Source of the DNA: Phycisphaeraceae bacterium
GTDB taxonomy: Bacteria > Planctomycetota > Phycisphaerae > Phycisphaerales > Phycisphaeraceae
Length of the DNA: 6,958 nt
Reading direction: 5' to 3'
NCBI GenBank assembly: GCA_007119405.1
Contig: SKPT01000370.1
Span: 1 to 6,958 of the forward strand
The notes beneath the pieces were generated by a model. That model was not told the origin of the DNA, made no database searches, and saw only the letters and a program-made list of their open reading frames with translations. Below are positions 1-6,958 of this stretch, one piece after another; position 1 is the first letter of the stretch; every line of letters starts with the position of its first letter. Both the position numbers and the translations under genes were made by a program.

Positions 1-47
1 GCCTGGCGCAGCGGAGATGGCTGCATGGATCCACGAGGATGTCATGA
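1..47 (+). CDS. Possible 3' end of an upstream gene (partial)
   Basis: The frame beginning at base 3 is open from the window edge and ends in TGA at 45-47. It encodes only 14 visible residues ([14 protein letters not shown]), too few to identify a family. The reason to list it is that its stop overlaps the preferred ATG of the next gene as ATGA (44-47), the classic arrangement of translationally coupled genes. All of this could be chance, since a short open stretch in one frame is expected in GC-rich DNA. Bases upstream of the window would settle it. Confidence 0.33.
   Translation, partial: LAQRRWLHGSTRMS
35..38 (+). promoter_or_regulatory. Ribosome-binding site deciding the start of the URO-D-like gene
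   Basis: GAGG at 35-38 lies 5 bases before the ATG at 44. The alternative in-frame ATG at 17 has a GGAG directly abutting it with no spacer, so it is unlikely to be used. Family N-termini of the form [10 protein letters not shown] followed by a QPDRVP motif also match the start at 44. Confidence 0.6.
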
Positions 48-1105
48 ACTCAAAAGAGCGCGTGCTGACCGCGGTCGATCGTCGCCAGCCGGACCGGGTG
101 CCGATCACCTTCGACGCCGAGCCGACCGTCAAGGAGGCGCTGAGCAAGCACTTCGGCGTCACGACCAAGGAGCAGTTGTGGGACGCGTTGCACGTGGATA
201 CGTGGTTCGTGGCGCCCGAGGCGAAGCGGAAGCTGCGGCGTCAGCTTGATGACGATCTGTTCCAGGATGCCTGGGGCGTGCATTGGCAGCGCGTGTTCTA
301 CGGCCAGGGCAGCTACACCGATCCGGTCCGCAGCCCGCTGCGCGGCGAGGTGACGGTCGAGCAGATCGCCCGTCATCCCTGGCCGCCACGGGACATCTAC
401 GGCTTCCAGGTGGTGCGCACCCGCGCGGCCGCGCAGCCGGAGCGGGCGATTGTCGGCTCGTGCGGGCTCGGCGTGTTCTTCATCGCCTCGTTCGTGCGCG
501 GCATGGACGATCTGCTGATGGACCTGCTCGCCGAGCCCGAACGCGCCACGGCGGTCATCGAGCGGATCCGCCCATGGATCGTGCACCAGGTCAAGGAGCT
601 GATGCGCCAAGCGGGCGACGCGCTGGACATCTTCTACATGGCCGACGACTTCTGCATGCAGGATGCGCCGATGATGCCGCCGGCGACGTTCGCCTCGTTC
701 TTCCTGCCCTACATCCGGGAGATCGCGGACATCGTGCATGAGCACGGGTGCAAGTTCCTGTTCCACTGCTGCGGCTCGGTGCGGCCGCTGTTGCCGATGC
801 TGATTGACGCCGGCGTGGACATCCTCGAGCCGATCCAGACGCGGGCGGCGGGGATGCAGGTGGAGCCGCTCAAGCGCGATTTCGGCGACAGGCTTGCGTT
901 CTACGGCAGCATCGACCTGCAAAAGATCCTGTGCGAGGGCACCCCCGACACCGTGCGCGACGAGGTGCGAAGGAACATGCGCGTCCTGGGCGAAGGCGGC
1001 GGATTCATCCTCGGCCCCGGGCACACCTACATCCAGCCGGACGCCCCGCTGGCGAACATCCTGGCGATGTATGACACGGCCTATCGCGAAGGCATCTATC
1101 GGTAA
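44..1105 (+). CDS. Uroporphyrinogen decarboxylase superfamily protein (not HemE)
   Basis: A 353-residue protein of the URO-D/MtaA/CmuA TIM-barrel superfamily, probably cytoplasmic. Seen directly: the N-terminal family signature [10 protein letters not shown]...RQPDRVP (residues 1-20), a DD pair at 201-202 in a strand ending YMADDF, an HCCG motif at 241-244, YGSIDLQ at 287-293, and a C-terminal [15 protein letters not shown] (319-333), the hallmark end of this superfamily. The RQAGRY-type N-terminal substrate-binding motif of true haem-pathway HemE is absent, with ITFDAEP in its place, so haem synthesis is unlikely. Corrinoid:coenzyme M methyltransferases of the family (MtaA, CmuA) bind zinc through an H-x-C pair and a later cysteine. 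Here H241/C243 could be the pair, but the later site reads GPGHTY, with no cysteine. Such proteins are abundant in planctomycetes and mostly uncharacterised; methyl transfer or decarboxylation of an unknown substrate is possible. Start chosen at 44 rather than 17 because of the ribosome-binding site and family N-terminus. The cydA gene follows after 179 bases. Confidence 0.88.
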   Translation: MNSKERVLTAVDRRQPDRVPITFDAEPTVKEALSKHFGVTTKEQLWDALHVDTWFVAPEAKRKLRRQLDDDLFQDAWGVHWQRVFYGQGSYTDPVRSPLRGEVTVEQIARHPWPPRDIYGFQVVRTRAAAQPERAIVGSCGLGVFFIASFVRGMDDLLMDLLAEPERATAVIERIRPWIVHQVKELMRQAGDALDIFYMADDFCMQDAPMMPPATFASFFLPYIREIADIVHEHGCKFLFHCCGSVRPLLPMLIDAGVDILEPIQTRAAGMQVEPLKRDFGDRLAFYGSIDLQKILCEGTPDTVRDEVRRNMRVLGEGGGFILGPGHTYIQPDAPLANILAMYDTAYREGIYR

Positions 1106-1241
1106 GGGGCGCGGGCCTGGGCGTCGACGACCGGGCGAGCGACCGGGTGAGCGATTGGTGGCGTCGGTTGTTGCGTCTCCACGTCGTGGTGGTACGGGGG
1201 CCTTGGGCGGGCGGAGACTGGCATGCCCCGCAATCAAAGGA

Positions 1242-1247
1242 TATTCT
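1242..1247 (+). promoter_or_regulatory. Weak -10-like element before cydA
   Basis: TATTCT (1242-1247) matches four of six bases of a sigma-70 -10 box and sits in a locally AT-richer stretch 38 bases before the cydA start. The hexamer 17 bases upstream (TGGCAT, 1219-1224) is a poor -35. It is the best promoter candidate in the 179-base spacer 1106-1284, but promoter rules in planctomycetes are loose and this is only a guess. The rest of that spacer holds an imperfect 12-base tandem duplication at 1128-1151 and nothing else I recognise. Confidence 0.2.
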
Positions 1248-1271
1248 AGCCTTCTGTTGTGGGAATTCGTC

Positions 1272-1276
1272 CGGAG
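1272..1276 (+). promoter_or_regulatory. Ribosome-binding site of cydA
   Basis: CGGAG at 1272-1276 precedes the ATG at 1285 by 8 bases. It decides the start: the open frame extends upstream to a GTG at 1147, but the intervening 46 codons do not resemble a CydA N-terminus, whereas the protein from 1285 aligns with CydA from its first residues. Confidence 0.7.
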
Positions 1277-1284
1277 CCAGCGTC

Positions 1285-2802
1285 ATGGAGTTTGACGTCA
1301 TCCTGCTCAGCCGACTTCAGTTCGCGCTGACGATCATGTTCCATTACATCTTCCCGCCGCTGACGATCGGCATGGGCGTCGTGCTGGTCTACCTCGAGGG
1401 CATGTATCTCTGGACCAAGGAGGAGATCTACGAGGTCGCCGCCAAGTTCTGGGTCAAGATCTTCGCCGTGAACTTCGCGCTGGGCGTGGCCTCGGGGATC
1501 GTGATGGAGTTCCAGTTCGGCACGAACTGGGCGACCTATTCGCGCTTCGTCGGCGACGTGTTCGGCTCCGCGCTCGCCGCGGAGGGCATCTTCGCCTTCT
1601 TCCTCGAATCAGTTTTCCTGGCGGTGCTCGTGTTCGGCTGGGACCGCGTCTCGCCGCGCTTCCACTTTATCGCCACCATCATGGTCGCGCTGGGGTCGAT
1701 CTTCTCTTCCATCTGGATCGTCGTGGCCAACAGTTGGCAGCACACGCCCGCCGGCAGCCACATCGTGCCCATCCTCCGCGACGGGGAACCGTGGGTCATC
1801 GACGGCGTGACGCAGATGCGTGCCGAGATCGTCGACTTCTGGGCCCTGGTCTTCAACCCCTCGTTCGGCCATCGCATCGTCCACGTCTGGATCGGCTGCT
1901 TCATCGTCGGTGCATTTTTCGTCCTGAGCATCTCGGCCTGGTACCTGCTGCGCGGCAAACACGTCGAGTTCGCCCAGCGTTCCTTCACCGGCGCGCTGAT
2001 GCTCGCCACCGTCGCCTCTCTCGCCGCGCTGCTCTCGGGTCACTTCCAGGCCAAGACCGTCTACCAGTACCAGCCCGCCAAGCTCGCGGCCTTCGAGGGA
2101 CACTTCGACACGGGCGCGGCGGATTTGAGCCTGCTGGGCTGGCCGGATCAGGCCGGGCAGCAGATGCGCTTCAACCTGGCGATGCCTGGCGGGCTGAGCT
2201 TCCTGGTGCATGAGAGCTTTGCCGAGCCGGTCGTCGGACTGGATCAGTTCCGTCTGGAGGATCAGCCGCCGGTGCTCGTGCCCTACTTCAGCTACCGGCT
2301 GATGGTGGCGGTGGGCATGGGCCTGATCGCGCTGACGCTGCTGGCGTCGTGGCTGCGCTGGCGCGGCGTGCTCTACGAGCGTCGCTGGTTGTTATGGATC
2401 TTCGTGCTGGCGATCCTGCCGGCCATCTTCGCCAATCATGCCGGCTGGGTTGCCGCGGAGGTCGGCCGCCAGCCGTGGGTCGTCCAATCACCGGTGCAAT
2501 GGAACGACGACGGCACGCTCGCCGTCGGCGACGAAGGGGTCTTCGTCTACGACGAGGGCCAGGGCCTGCGCACCGCCAACGCGGTCAGCCCGGCGGTGAG
2601 CGCGGGGCAAGTGCTGGGCTCGCTTGTGACCTTCGGCGCGATCTACCTGCTGCTTGGCGGCGTCTGGCTGTACGTGCTCAATTACAAGATCCAGGCCGGC
2701 CCCGAGCCGATCACCCGGCCGACACGCTACCTGGGCTGGCGCGACCTGTTCAGCTTCCTGCGCCGCCGCAACGAGCGCGGCGGCGACCCGACCGAGCCGT
2801 GA
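1285..2802 (+). CDS. cydA: Cytochrome bd quinol oxidase subunit I, short Q-loop type
   Basis: A 505-residue membrane protein that oxidises quinol and carries all three haems (b558, b595, d) of cytochrome bd, reducing O2 to water in the cytoplasmic membrane. Set against E. coli CydA from memory, the key residues are present: H20 (haem ligand, E. coli H19), the [17 protein letters not shown] block (64-82), E100 and E108 (E. coli E99, E107), H200 and M340 (haem b558 ligands, E. coli H186 and M393), K266 and E271 of the quinol-binding Q-loop in AKLAAFE, E392, and the GRQPW signature at 394-398. The Q-loop lacks the roughly 70-residue C-terminal insertion of E. coli, so it is the short type. In contrast, about 26 residues rich in D, G and E (401-426) are inserted just after GRQPW, before the LRTANAVS segment that resumes alignment. 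Downstream cydB starts 25 bases after the stop, so the two form an operon. Identification is secure; distinction between bd and cyanide-insensitive (CIO) naming is not made by sequence alone. Confidence 0.97.
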   Translation: MEFDVILLSRLQFALTIMFHYIFPPLTIGMGVVLVYLEGMYLWTKEEIYEVAAKFWVKIFAVNFALGVASGIVMEFQFGTNWATYSRFVGDVFGSALAAEGIFAFFLESVFLAVLVFGWDRVSPRFHFIATIMVALGSIFSSIWIVVANSWQHTPAGSHIVPILRDGEPWVIDGVTQMRAEIVDFWALVFNPSFGHRIVHVWIGCFIVGAFFVLSISAWYLLRGKHVEFAQRSFTGALMLATVASLAALLSGHFQAKTVYQYQPAKLAAFEGHFDTGAADLSLLGWPDQAGQQMRFNLAMPGGLSFLVHESFAEPVVGLDQFRLEDQPPVLVPYFSYRLMVAVGMGLIALTLLASWLRWRGVLYERRWLLWIFVLAILPAIFANHAGWVAAEVGRQPWVVQSPVQWNDDGTLAVGDEGVFVYDEGQGLRTANAVSPAVSAGQVLGSLVTFGAIYLLLGGVWLYVLNYKIQAGPEPITRPTRYLGWRDLFSFLRRRNERGGDPTEP

Positions 2803-2812
2803 ACCAACTGGC

Positions 2813-2818
2813 GAGGAA
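2813..2818 (+). promoter_or_regulatory. Ribosome-binding site of cydB
   Basis: GAGGAA at 2813-2818 lies 9 bases before the ATG at 2828, inside the 25-base cydA-cydB gap. It decides the start: the frame is open back to 2654 inside cydA, but that extension is only cydA read in another frame. Confidence 0.72.
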
Positions 2819-2827
2819 TGTTCACCG

Positions 2828-3850
2828 ATGGAGTTGGATCTCAACCTGATCTGGTTTGTGCTCCTTGGCGTGCTCATCGCGGGGTATATGGTCCTCGACG
2901 GGTTCGACCTGGGCGTGGGCGTGCTGCACCCGCTGGCGCGCACGGATGACGAGCGCCGCGTCAGCCTCAACAGCATCGGCCCGCTGTGGGACGGCAACGA
3001 AGTCTGGCTCGTGACCTTCATCGGAGCGCTGTTCGCTGCGTTTCCCGAGGCCTACGCCACCGTGTTCTCCGGCTTCTACAACGCGTTCATGCTCCTGCTG
3101 CTGGCGCTGATCTTCCGCGCCGTGAGCATCGAGTTCCGCTCCAAGATCCAGCACCTGTTATGGCGCAGCATCTGCGACTGGTCATTCTTCGGCGCAAGCC
3201 TGCTCATCCCGCTGCTCATCGGTGTCGCCGGCGCCAACATCATGCTCGGCATGCCACTGGACGAGCGCGGTGAGTTCATCGGCTCCACGGTCGACCTGAT
3301 GACGCCCTACGCCCTGCTCGTCGGTCTGTTCACCGTCGCCCTGGTCATGATGCACGGGGCGATCTACCTCTGCCTCAAGACCGAGGGCGCCTACCGACGC
3401 CGGGTGCGGCGTTGGGCCTGGCACTGCTTCGGCGTGTTCCTCACGCTCTACCTGCTGACGACCATCTTCACCCTCATGATGCTGCCGCAGGCCACCGCGA
3501 ACTTTCACGATCACCCGTGGGGCGTCCTGGTCGTCGTCCTGAGCGTGCTGGCGATCGCCAACATTCCGCGCTGCCTGCACCGCGGGCGAATGGGCCAGGC
3601 CTTCGCCTCCAGCAGCGTGGCGATCCTCGTGTTCGTGTGTCTGCTCGCCGCCGCGATGTTCCCCAACATTGTCGCCAGCGCGCCGCGACCCGAGCACAGT
3701 CTGACCATCTACAACGCCGCCAGTTCACCCACGACGCTGACGATCATGCTGATCATCGCCGGCCTGGGCATGCCGTTCGTCATTGGCTACACCGTGGTCA
3801 TCTACTGGACCTTCCGCGGCAAGGTGCGGCTTGACGAGCACAGCTACTGA
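2828..3850 (+). CDS. cydB: Cytochrome bd quinol oxidase subunit II
   Basis: A 340-residue, highly hydrophobic protein, the haem-free partner that forms the CydAB heterodimer and helps build the proton path to haem d. Features seen: the N-terminal helix followed by DGFDLGVG (24-31), the WDGNEVWL signature (54-61) with W54 and D55, FRAVSIEFRSK (96-106) with the conserved arginine R97, HGAIYL (176-181) in a mid-protein helix, AMFPN (276-280), and the SLTIYNAASSPTTL block (291-304) matching the SLTMWDATSS region of E. coli CydB. The C-terminus ends DEHSY, reminiscent of the NTHSLY end of E. coli. About eight membrane segments are apparent. It is somewhat shorter than E. coli CydB (379), mainly in a middle loop. 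No CydX-like small membrane peptide follows: the short frame from 3853 is arginine-rich and soluble-looking. Start chosen by its ribosome-binding site and family N-terminus. Confidence 0.97.
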   Translation: MELDLNLIWFVLLGVLIAGYMVLDGFDLGVGVLHPLARTDDERRVSLNSIGPLWDGNEVWLVTFIGALFAAFPEAYATVFSGFYNAFMLLLLALIFRAVSIEFRSKIQHLLWRSICDWSFFGASLLIPLLIGVAGANIMLGMPLDERGEFIGSTVDLMTPYALLVGLFTVALVMMHGAIYLCLKTEGAYRRRVRRWAWHCFGVFLTLYLLTTIFTLMMLPQATANFHDHPWGVLVVVLSVLAIANIPRCLHRGRMGQAFASSSVAILVFVCLLAAAMFPNIVASAPRPEHSLTIYNAASSPTTLTIMLIIAGLGMPFVIGYTVVIYWTFRGKVRLDEHSY

Positions 3851-3901
3851 GCATGTGCGGACCTCGGGCCGCGCCTTCCCTGGCAAGCGAGCGACGTCGG
3901 C

Positions 3902-3928
3902 GGTCGGGTGAGGCGAAGTGACCTTTTT
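3902..3928 (+). terminator. Weak possible terminator after cydB
   Basis: A short stem GGTC (3902-3905) / GACC (3920-3923), extendable by one G-U pair, is followed at once by five T (3924-3928). The stem is only 4-5 base pairs with a long loop, so it would be a poor intrinsic terminator. A stronger GC-rich hairpin at 3951-3971 (GCGGGCCGG against CCGGCCCCGC with one bulged C) has no T-run after it. One or both may end the cydAB transcript. Confidence 0.22.
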
Positions 3929-4028
3929 GGGCGTGCGATGGCCCATCGTCGCGGGCCGGCCCCGGCCCCGCAATTACCCTCAACAAACTTGTGGCCACGG
4001 ACCGGAGCGACGTGAGCCGGCGGAGCCT

Positions 4029-4053
4029 TTGTGCTAACATAAGGTCTAATTAT
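4029..4053 (+). promoter_or_regulatory. AT-rich patch, candidate promoter of the propeller gene
   Basis: Within very GC-rich DNA, 4029-4053 is strikingly AT-rich and holds TCTAAT (4045-4050), a five-of-six match to a -10 box, and TAACAT (4035-4040), a four-of-six match. No convincing -35 is found at 16-18 bases upstream of either. It lies 35-60 bases before the candidate start codons at 4088 and 4115, the right place for a promoter that makes the next gene a separate transcription unit. The rest of the spacer 3851-4087 contains the hairpins described near 3902-3971 and no gene I can support. Confidence 0.33.
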
Positions 4054-4087
4054 CCTGTACTCATCGGCCCCCCTCTCGGAACACCCT

Positions 4088-6958
4088 GTGAACGCCAGCG
4101 AATCGCCCCATCTCATGCGTTTTTTCCCCCTCTCGCCCCGCGGCCACAGGTGGAGCGGCGGCATCGCCGTCATCGTCCTGCTCACGCTGGCTGCGGTCGG
4201 CTACGGCTCCGTGAGTCCGTTGACCGAGCGCGCGACGAGCGTGCCGGTGTTCGATGGCCAGGAGGTCTACCTGGAACTGCCCCACGCTGCGCCGCTGGCG
4301 TTGGACCACGGCGGCACGATCGAGGCGTGGATCCAGGTCGCCGACCGCACCGACCACGGCTGGCCGCGGATCGCCTGCACCTCGGGCACGCACGCCGACG
4401 ACGGGGGTTGGTCGTTCATGCTCGACAACGACAGGTACTTACGCCTGGCGGTCGGTCGCACCGGGCGCTCGACGCGGGCCGCGGCCATTGAGCCGGGCCG
4501 CTGGCACCACGTGGCGGTGAGCTTCGGCGAGGGGGCGTGGCGGTTCTATCTCGACGGAGAGCTTTTGATCGAATTCGAGGCCGACGAACTGCCCGTGGCG
4601 GACGACGCGCCGCTGCGGATCGGGGACTCGGCGGCAGGCGAGCGGACCTTTTCCGGGCTGATCCAGGACGTGCGGGTGTGGGACCATGTGCGCTCGCCAG
4701 GGCAGATTGCCGAGCATCATGACCGCGTGCTCAGTGGTGAGGAGGCAGGGTTGCTGGTCTACCTGCCCTTGACCGAGGGGCAGGGGGCGGTGGCGCGCGA
4801 CCTGGCGGGCGACCGCGAGGCGGTGTTCAGCCGGCCGCCACGGTGGCGCGCGGTGCGCATGTACGAGCAGGATCTGCGGCCGCGCGACGCGGTGATGGGC
4901 GAGCCGGTGACGCTGGGCCCGGTGGCGCTGCGCGACGCGCGGGGGCGGGTCAGCTACCAGTGGTACTTCGATGGCCGGGCGATCGAAGGGGCGACGGCCG
5001 ATCGCCTGCGCATCGACGCGGTGGCGCCGGAGCATCTGGGCTGGTATCACGTGGTCGCCGACGACGCTCGTGAGCAGACGCCGGTGGCCACGCGTCGTGT
5101 GCGCCTGGCTGAGCCGGATTGGCCGACGTGGCGATTCGACACGTCGCGCAGCGCCGCGACGGGCCACGAGTTGGCTGAGGAGCTTCACCTGCACTGGGTG
5201 CGGCAGTTGCCTGAGCCCCGCCGGGCCTGGCGTCACCAGTGGGACGACGGCGGCAAGCTGGAGTTCGACGTCGGCTACGTGCCCATCGTCCAAGGCGAGC
5301 GGCTGTTCATCGCCTCCAACGTCACCGACAGCGTCACGGCCTACGACCTGGACGGCGGCGGCGAGCTCTGGCGCTTCTTTGCCGACGGGCCCGTGCGCCT
5401 TGCACCCACGGCCTGGGGCGGGCGCGTCTACTTCGTCAGCGACGACGGGCACCTGTACTGTGTCGACGCCGCCAGTGGCGAGCTGGTGTGGCGGTTCCGC
5501 GGCGGCCCTTCCGAGCATCGGCTGCTGGGCAACGAGCGGCTGATCAACCTCTGGCCGGCACGCGGGGCCGCGACCGTCGAGGACGGCGTCGTCTACTTCG
5601 CCGCGGGTATCTGGCCGTTGCACGGCGTGTTCATCCATGCGCTGGATGCGGAGACCGGCGAGCCGATCTGGGTCAACGACACGACCAGCTCCGACTACGT
5701 GCCGCTGCCGCACGGCGGGGCGTACGGCTACGGCGGGCTGGCGCCGCAGGGCTACATCGCCGTCGGTGATGACACGCTGGTCGTCGCCGGGGGCCGGGCG
5801 CCGCCGGGGTTTTTTGACCGCCACGACGGGCGCGTCGTGCGCCTGGACCCGCGCGAGGCGCACAAGGGCGGCGGCAACTACGCCGTGCACGCCCAGGGCA
5901 AGGGCAGGAAGCGCAACGACCGCATCGCTCGGTATGTCGAGCAGGTCGCCGGGCAGCTCGACGGGGAAGTGGTGTACAAGGCGGCGGCGCGCGGTCGGCT
6001 GTTCGTGAGCACGGACACCGGCCGCATCTACTGCTTCGGCGCCGAGCCGCGGCGGGCGCGGGTGCATGAGCATCAGCCCGGGGCGCTGGCGCGCGGCGCG
6101 GATGAATGGGCGCGGGTGGCCGGGGCGCTGCTGGAGGATCTCGGCGAGTCGGGCGGCTACGCGCTGGTGCTCGGCGCCGGCTCGGGCGACCTGGCGCGGG
6201 AGCTCGTGGCGCTGAGCGACATGCACGTGCTCATCGTCGAGGCGGATGCCGAGCGCGTCGGCGCGTTGCGTCGGGAACTGGTCGAGGCGGGGGTCCATGG
6301 CGAGCGGGCGGTGGTCATGCGCGCCGAGCCGGCGAGCTTTACGGTTCAGCCGTACCTGTTCAGCCTGGTGGTCAGCGAGGATGCGACGGCGGCGGAGCTG
6401 GTCGCCGAGTCCGAGGCGATGGCGCGCCTGCTGGGCTGGCTGCGGCCCTACGGCGGCCGGGCGTATCTCGGCGGGGCGTCGGCGCCGTTGGCGTCGGCGG
6501 CGCGGAAGGCGGTTGTGGATCGGGTGTCGGTGCAGGTGCACGACGGGCGGATCGAGGCGTGGCGCGATGGGCCGTTGACCGGTGCGGGGCAATGGACGCA
6601 CCAGCTTCAGTGCCCCGCCAACACGCTGCTAGCGGCGGACGACCGCGTCCGCCTGCCGCTGGGGGTGCTCTGGTTCGGCGGCCCGAGCCACGACGACATC
6701 CTGCCGCGCCATGCCGGCGGGCCGCGGCCTCAGGTCGCCGGGGGCCGGCAGGTGTTTCTCGGTGTCGAAACGATTTCGGCACGGTGCGTGTACACCGGGC
6801 GCACGTTGTGGCGGCGTGAGTTTCCCGGCATCGGGCATCCGTTCACCAACCTCGAGCTCGAGCGGCGCTGGGCCGACGGCGATGAAGTCTACATGACCAA
6901 CATTCCCGGCGCGACGTACATCGGCAGCCCATTCGTGACGTTGCCCGACGCCGTGTAC
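4088..6958 (+). CDS. LamG/Ig-like/PQQ-propeller protein with inserted methyltransferase-like domain (3' partial)
   Basis: One open frame of 957 codons with no stop before the window end; stop TAA upstream at 4040. Start is GTG 4088 (weak GGA seven bases before) or ATG 4115 (no clear ribosome site). Numbering from GTG: a basic N-terminus, then one hydrophobic helix (24-42), a signal peptide or anchor. Next comes a LamG/concanavalin-like domain (about 53-238) with TIEAWIQV, WHHVAVSF (W139) and FSGLIQDVRVW (188-198). Then an Ig-like domain (267-327) with SYQWYFDG (W292) and GWYHVV (Y320), cysteine-free as usual in bacteria. PQQ-like propeller blades start near 344, with repeat ends DGHLYCVDAASGELVW (453-468) and ALDAETGEPIW (518-528), to GRIYCFG near 651. 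A Rossmann, SAM-methyltransferase-like domain follows (about 660-830: GAGSGD 696-701, acidic E718 in VEADAERV). The propeller then resumes with WTHQ (836-839), LGVLWFGGPSHDD (858-870) and YTGRTLW. From memory, planctomycetes carry similar propeller-methyltransferase fusions, annotated as BamB-like or PQQ-repeat proteins, function unknown. Propellers of this kind need not bind PQQ. Confidence 0.85.
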   Translation, partial: MNASESPHLMRFFPLSPRGHRWSGGIAVIVLLTLAAVGYGSVSPLTERATSVPVFDGQEVYLELPHAAPLALDHGGTIEAWIQVADRTDHGWPRIACTSGTHADDGGWSFMLDNDRYLRLAVGRTGRSTRAAAIEPGRWHHVAVSFGEGAWRFYLDGELLIEFEADELPVADDAPLRIGDSAAGERTFSGLIQDVRVWDHVRSPGQIAEHHDRVLSGEEAGLLVYLPLTEGQGAVARDLAGDREAVFSRPPRWRAVRMYEQDLRPRDAVMGEPVTLGPVALRDARGRVSYQWYFDGRAIEGATADRLRIDAVAPEHLGWYHVVADDAREQTPVATRRVRLAEPDWPTWRFDTSRSAATGHELAEELHLHWVRQLPEPRRAWRHQWDDGGKLEFDVGYVPIVQGERLFIASNVTDSVTAYDLDGGGELWRFFADGPVRLAPTAWGGRVYFVSDDGHLYCVDAASGELVWRFRGGPSEHRLLGNERLINLWPARGAATVEDGVVYFAAGIWPLHGVFIHALDAETGEPIWVNDTTSSDYVPLPHGGAYGYGGLAPQGYIAVGDDTLVVAGGRAPPGFFDRHDGRVVRLDPREAHKGGGNYAVHAQGKGRKRNDRIARYVEQVAGQLDGEVVYKAAARGRLFVSTDTGRIYCFGAEPRRARVHEHQPGALARGADEWARVAGALLEDLGESGGYALVLGAGSGDLARELVALSDMHVLIVEADAERVGALRRELVEAGVHGERAVVMRAEPASFTVQPYLFSLVVSEDATAAELVAESEAMARLLGWLRPYGGRAYLGGASAPLASAARKAVVDRVSVQVHDGRIEAWRDGPLTGAGQWTHQLQCPANTLLAADDRVRLPLGVLWFGGPSHDDILPRHAGGPRPQVAGGRQVFLGVETISARCVYTGRTLWRREFPGIGHPFTNLELERRWADGDEVYMTNIPGATYIGSPFVTLPDAVY

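Noticed and set aside
1128..1151. Imperfect 12-base tandem duplication (CGACCGGGCGAG / CGACCGGGTGAG)
   Set aside because: Only two copies with one mismatch in simple GC-rich sequence; no sign of function or of a longer array.
1219..1233. Possible sigma-54 promoter (TGGCAT then GCAA)
   Set aside because: The GG and GC pairs are 10 bases apart instead of the required 12, so the spacing does not fit.
50..1237. A 395-codon open frame on the - strand
   Set aside because: Antisense to the URO-D-like gene, with low-complexity R/H/A/P-rich protein and no family motif; the + strand gene is well supported.
1257..1261. Possible Rex redox-regulator half-site (TTGTG) before cydA
   Set aside because: The matching CACAA half is missing at the needed distance; a single five-base half-site is expected by chance.
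3853..3921. Short frame after cydB considered as cydX
   Set aside because: Its 22-residue product (start MCGPRAAPS) is arginine- and serine-rich, with no hydrophobic helix and no clear ribosome-binding site.
3936..3948. Small hairpin CGATG-GCC-CATCG after cydB as a terminator
   Set aside because: The stem is only five pairs and no T-run follows it on either strand; the T-run lies on its 5' side.
4439..6601. A 720-codon open frame on the - strand
   Set aside because: It lies wholly opposite the propeller gene, is rich in R, P, A, H and Q with no recognisable domain, and is the typical antisense shadow of a high-GC gene. The + strand frame has clear domains throughout.

Overview
The window is very GC-rich DNA with four identifiable protein-coding genes, all on the + strand, and the last runs off the 3' end. 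Gene content points to a planctomycete, possibly of the Phycisphaerae type. The evidence is a uroporphyrinogen-decarboxylase-superfamily protein of the non-HemE kind, a cytochrome bd oxidase with a short Q-loop, and a giant secreted or anchored LamG/Ig/PQQ-propeller protein with a methyltransferase-like Rossmann domain set into the propeller. That last architecture is, from memory, a planctomycete speciality. This lineage call is an inference from protein types, not a database result.

Layout: bases 1-47 may hold the tail of an upstream gene that overlaps the next one by ATGA. Bases 44-1105 encode a URO-D superfamily protein. Bases 1106-1284 are a short spacer with only weak signals. Bases 1285-2802 encode CydA and 2828-3850 encode CydB, a tight two-gene operon with a 25-base gap and clear ribosome-binding sites. 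Bases 3851-4087 are a spacer with hairpin-forming GC-rich sequence and an unusually AT-rich patch near 4029-4053 that could be a promoter. From 4088 (or 4115) to the window end there is one uninterrupted frame of 957 codons. I read it codon by codon and found no frameshift or stop.

Function: CydAB is a complete two-subunit quinol:O2 oxidoreductase with its haem and quinol residues in place, giving a high-affinity, low-oxygen respiratory branch. No cydX-like small gene and no cydDC assembly transporter lie next to it. The URO-D-like protein is not the haem-pathway HemE: the N-terminal arginine motif of HemE is missing. Its place beside a haem enzyme may be coincidence. The large fourth gene looks like an independent unit. 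It combines carbohydrate/protein-binding modules with a propeller, and its embedded Rossmann domain is the most unusual item here.
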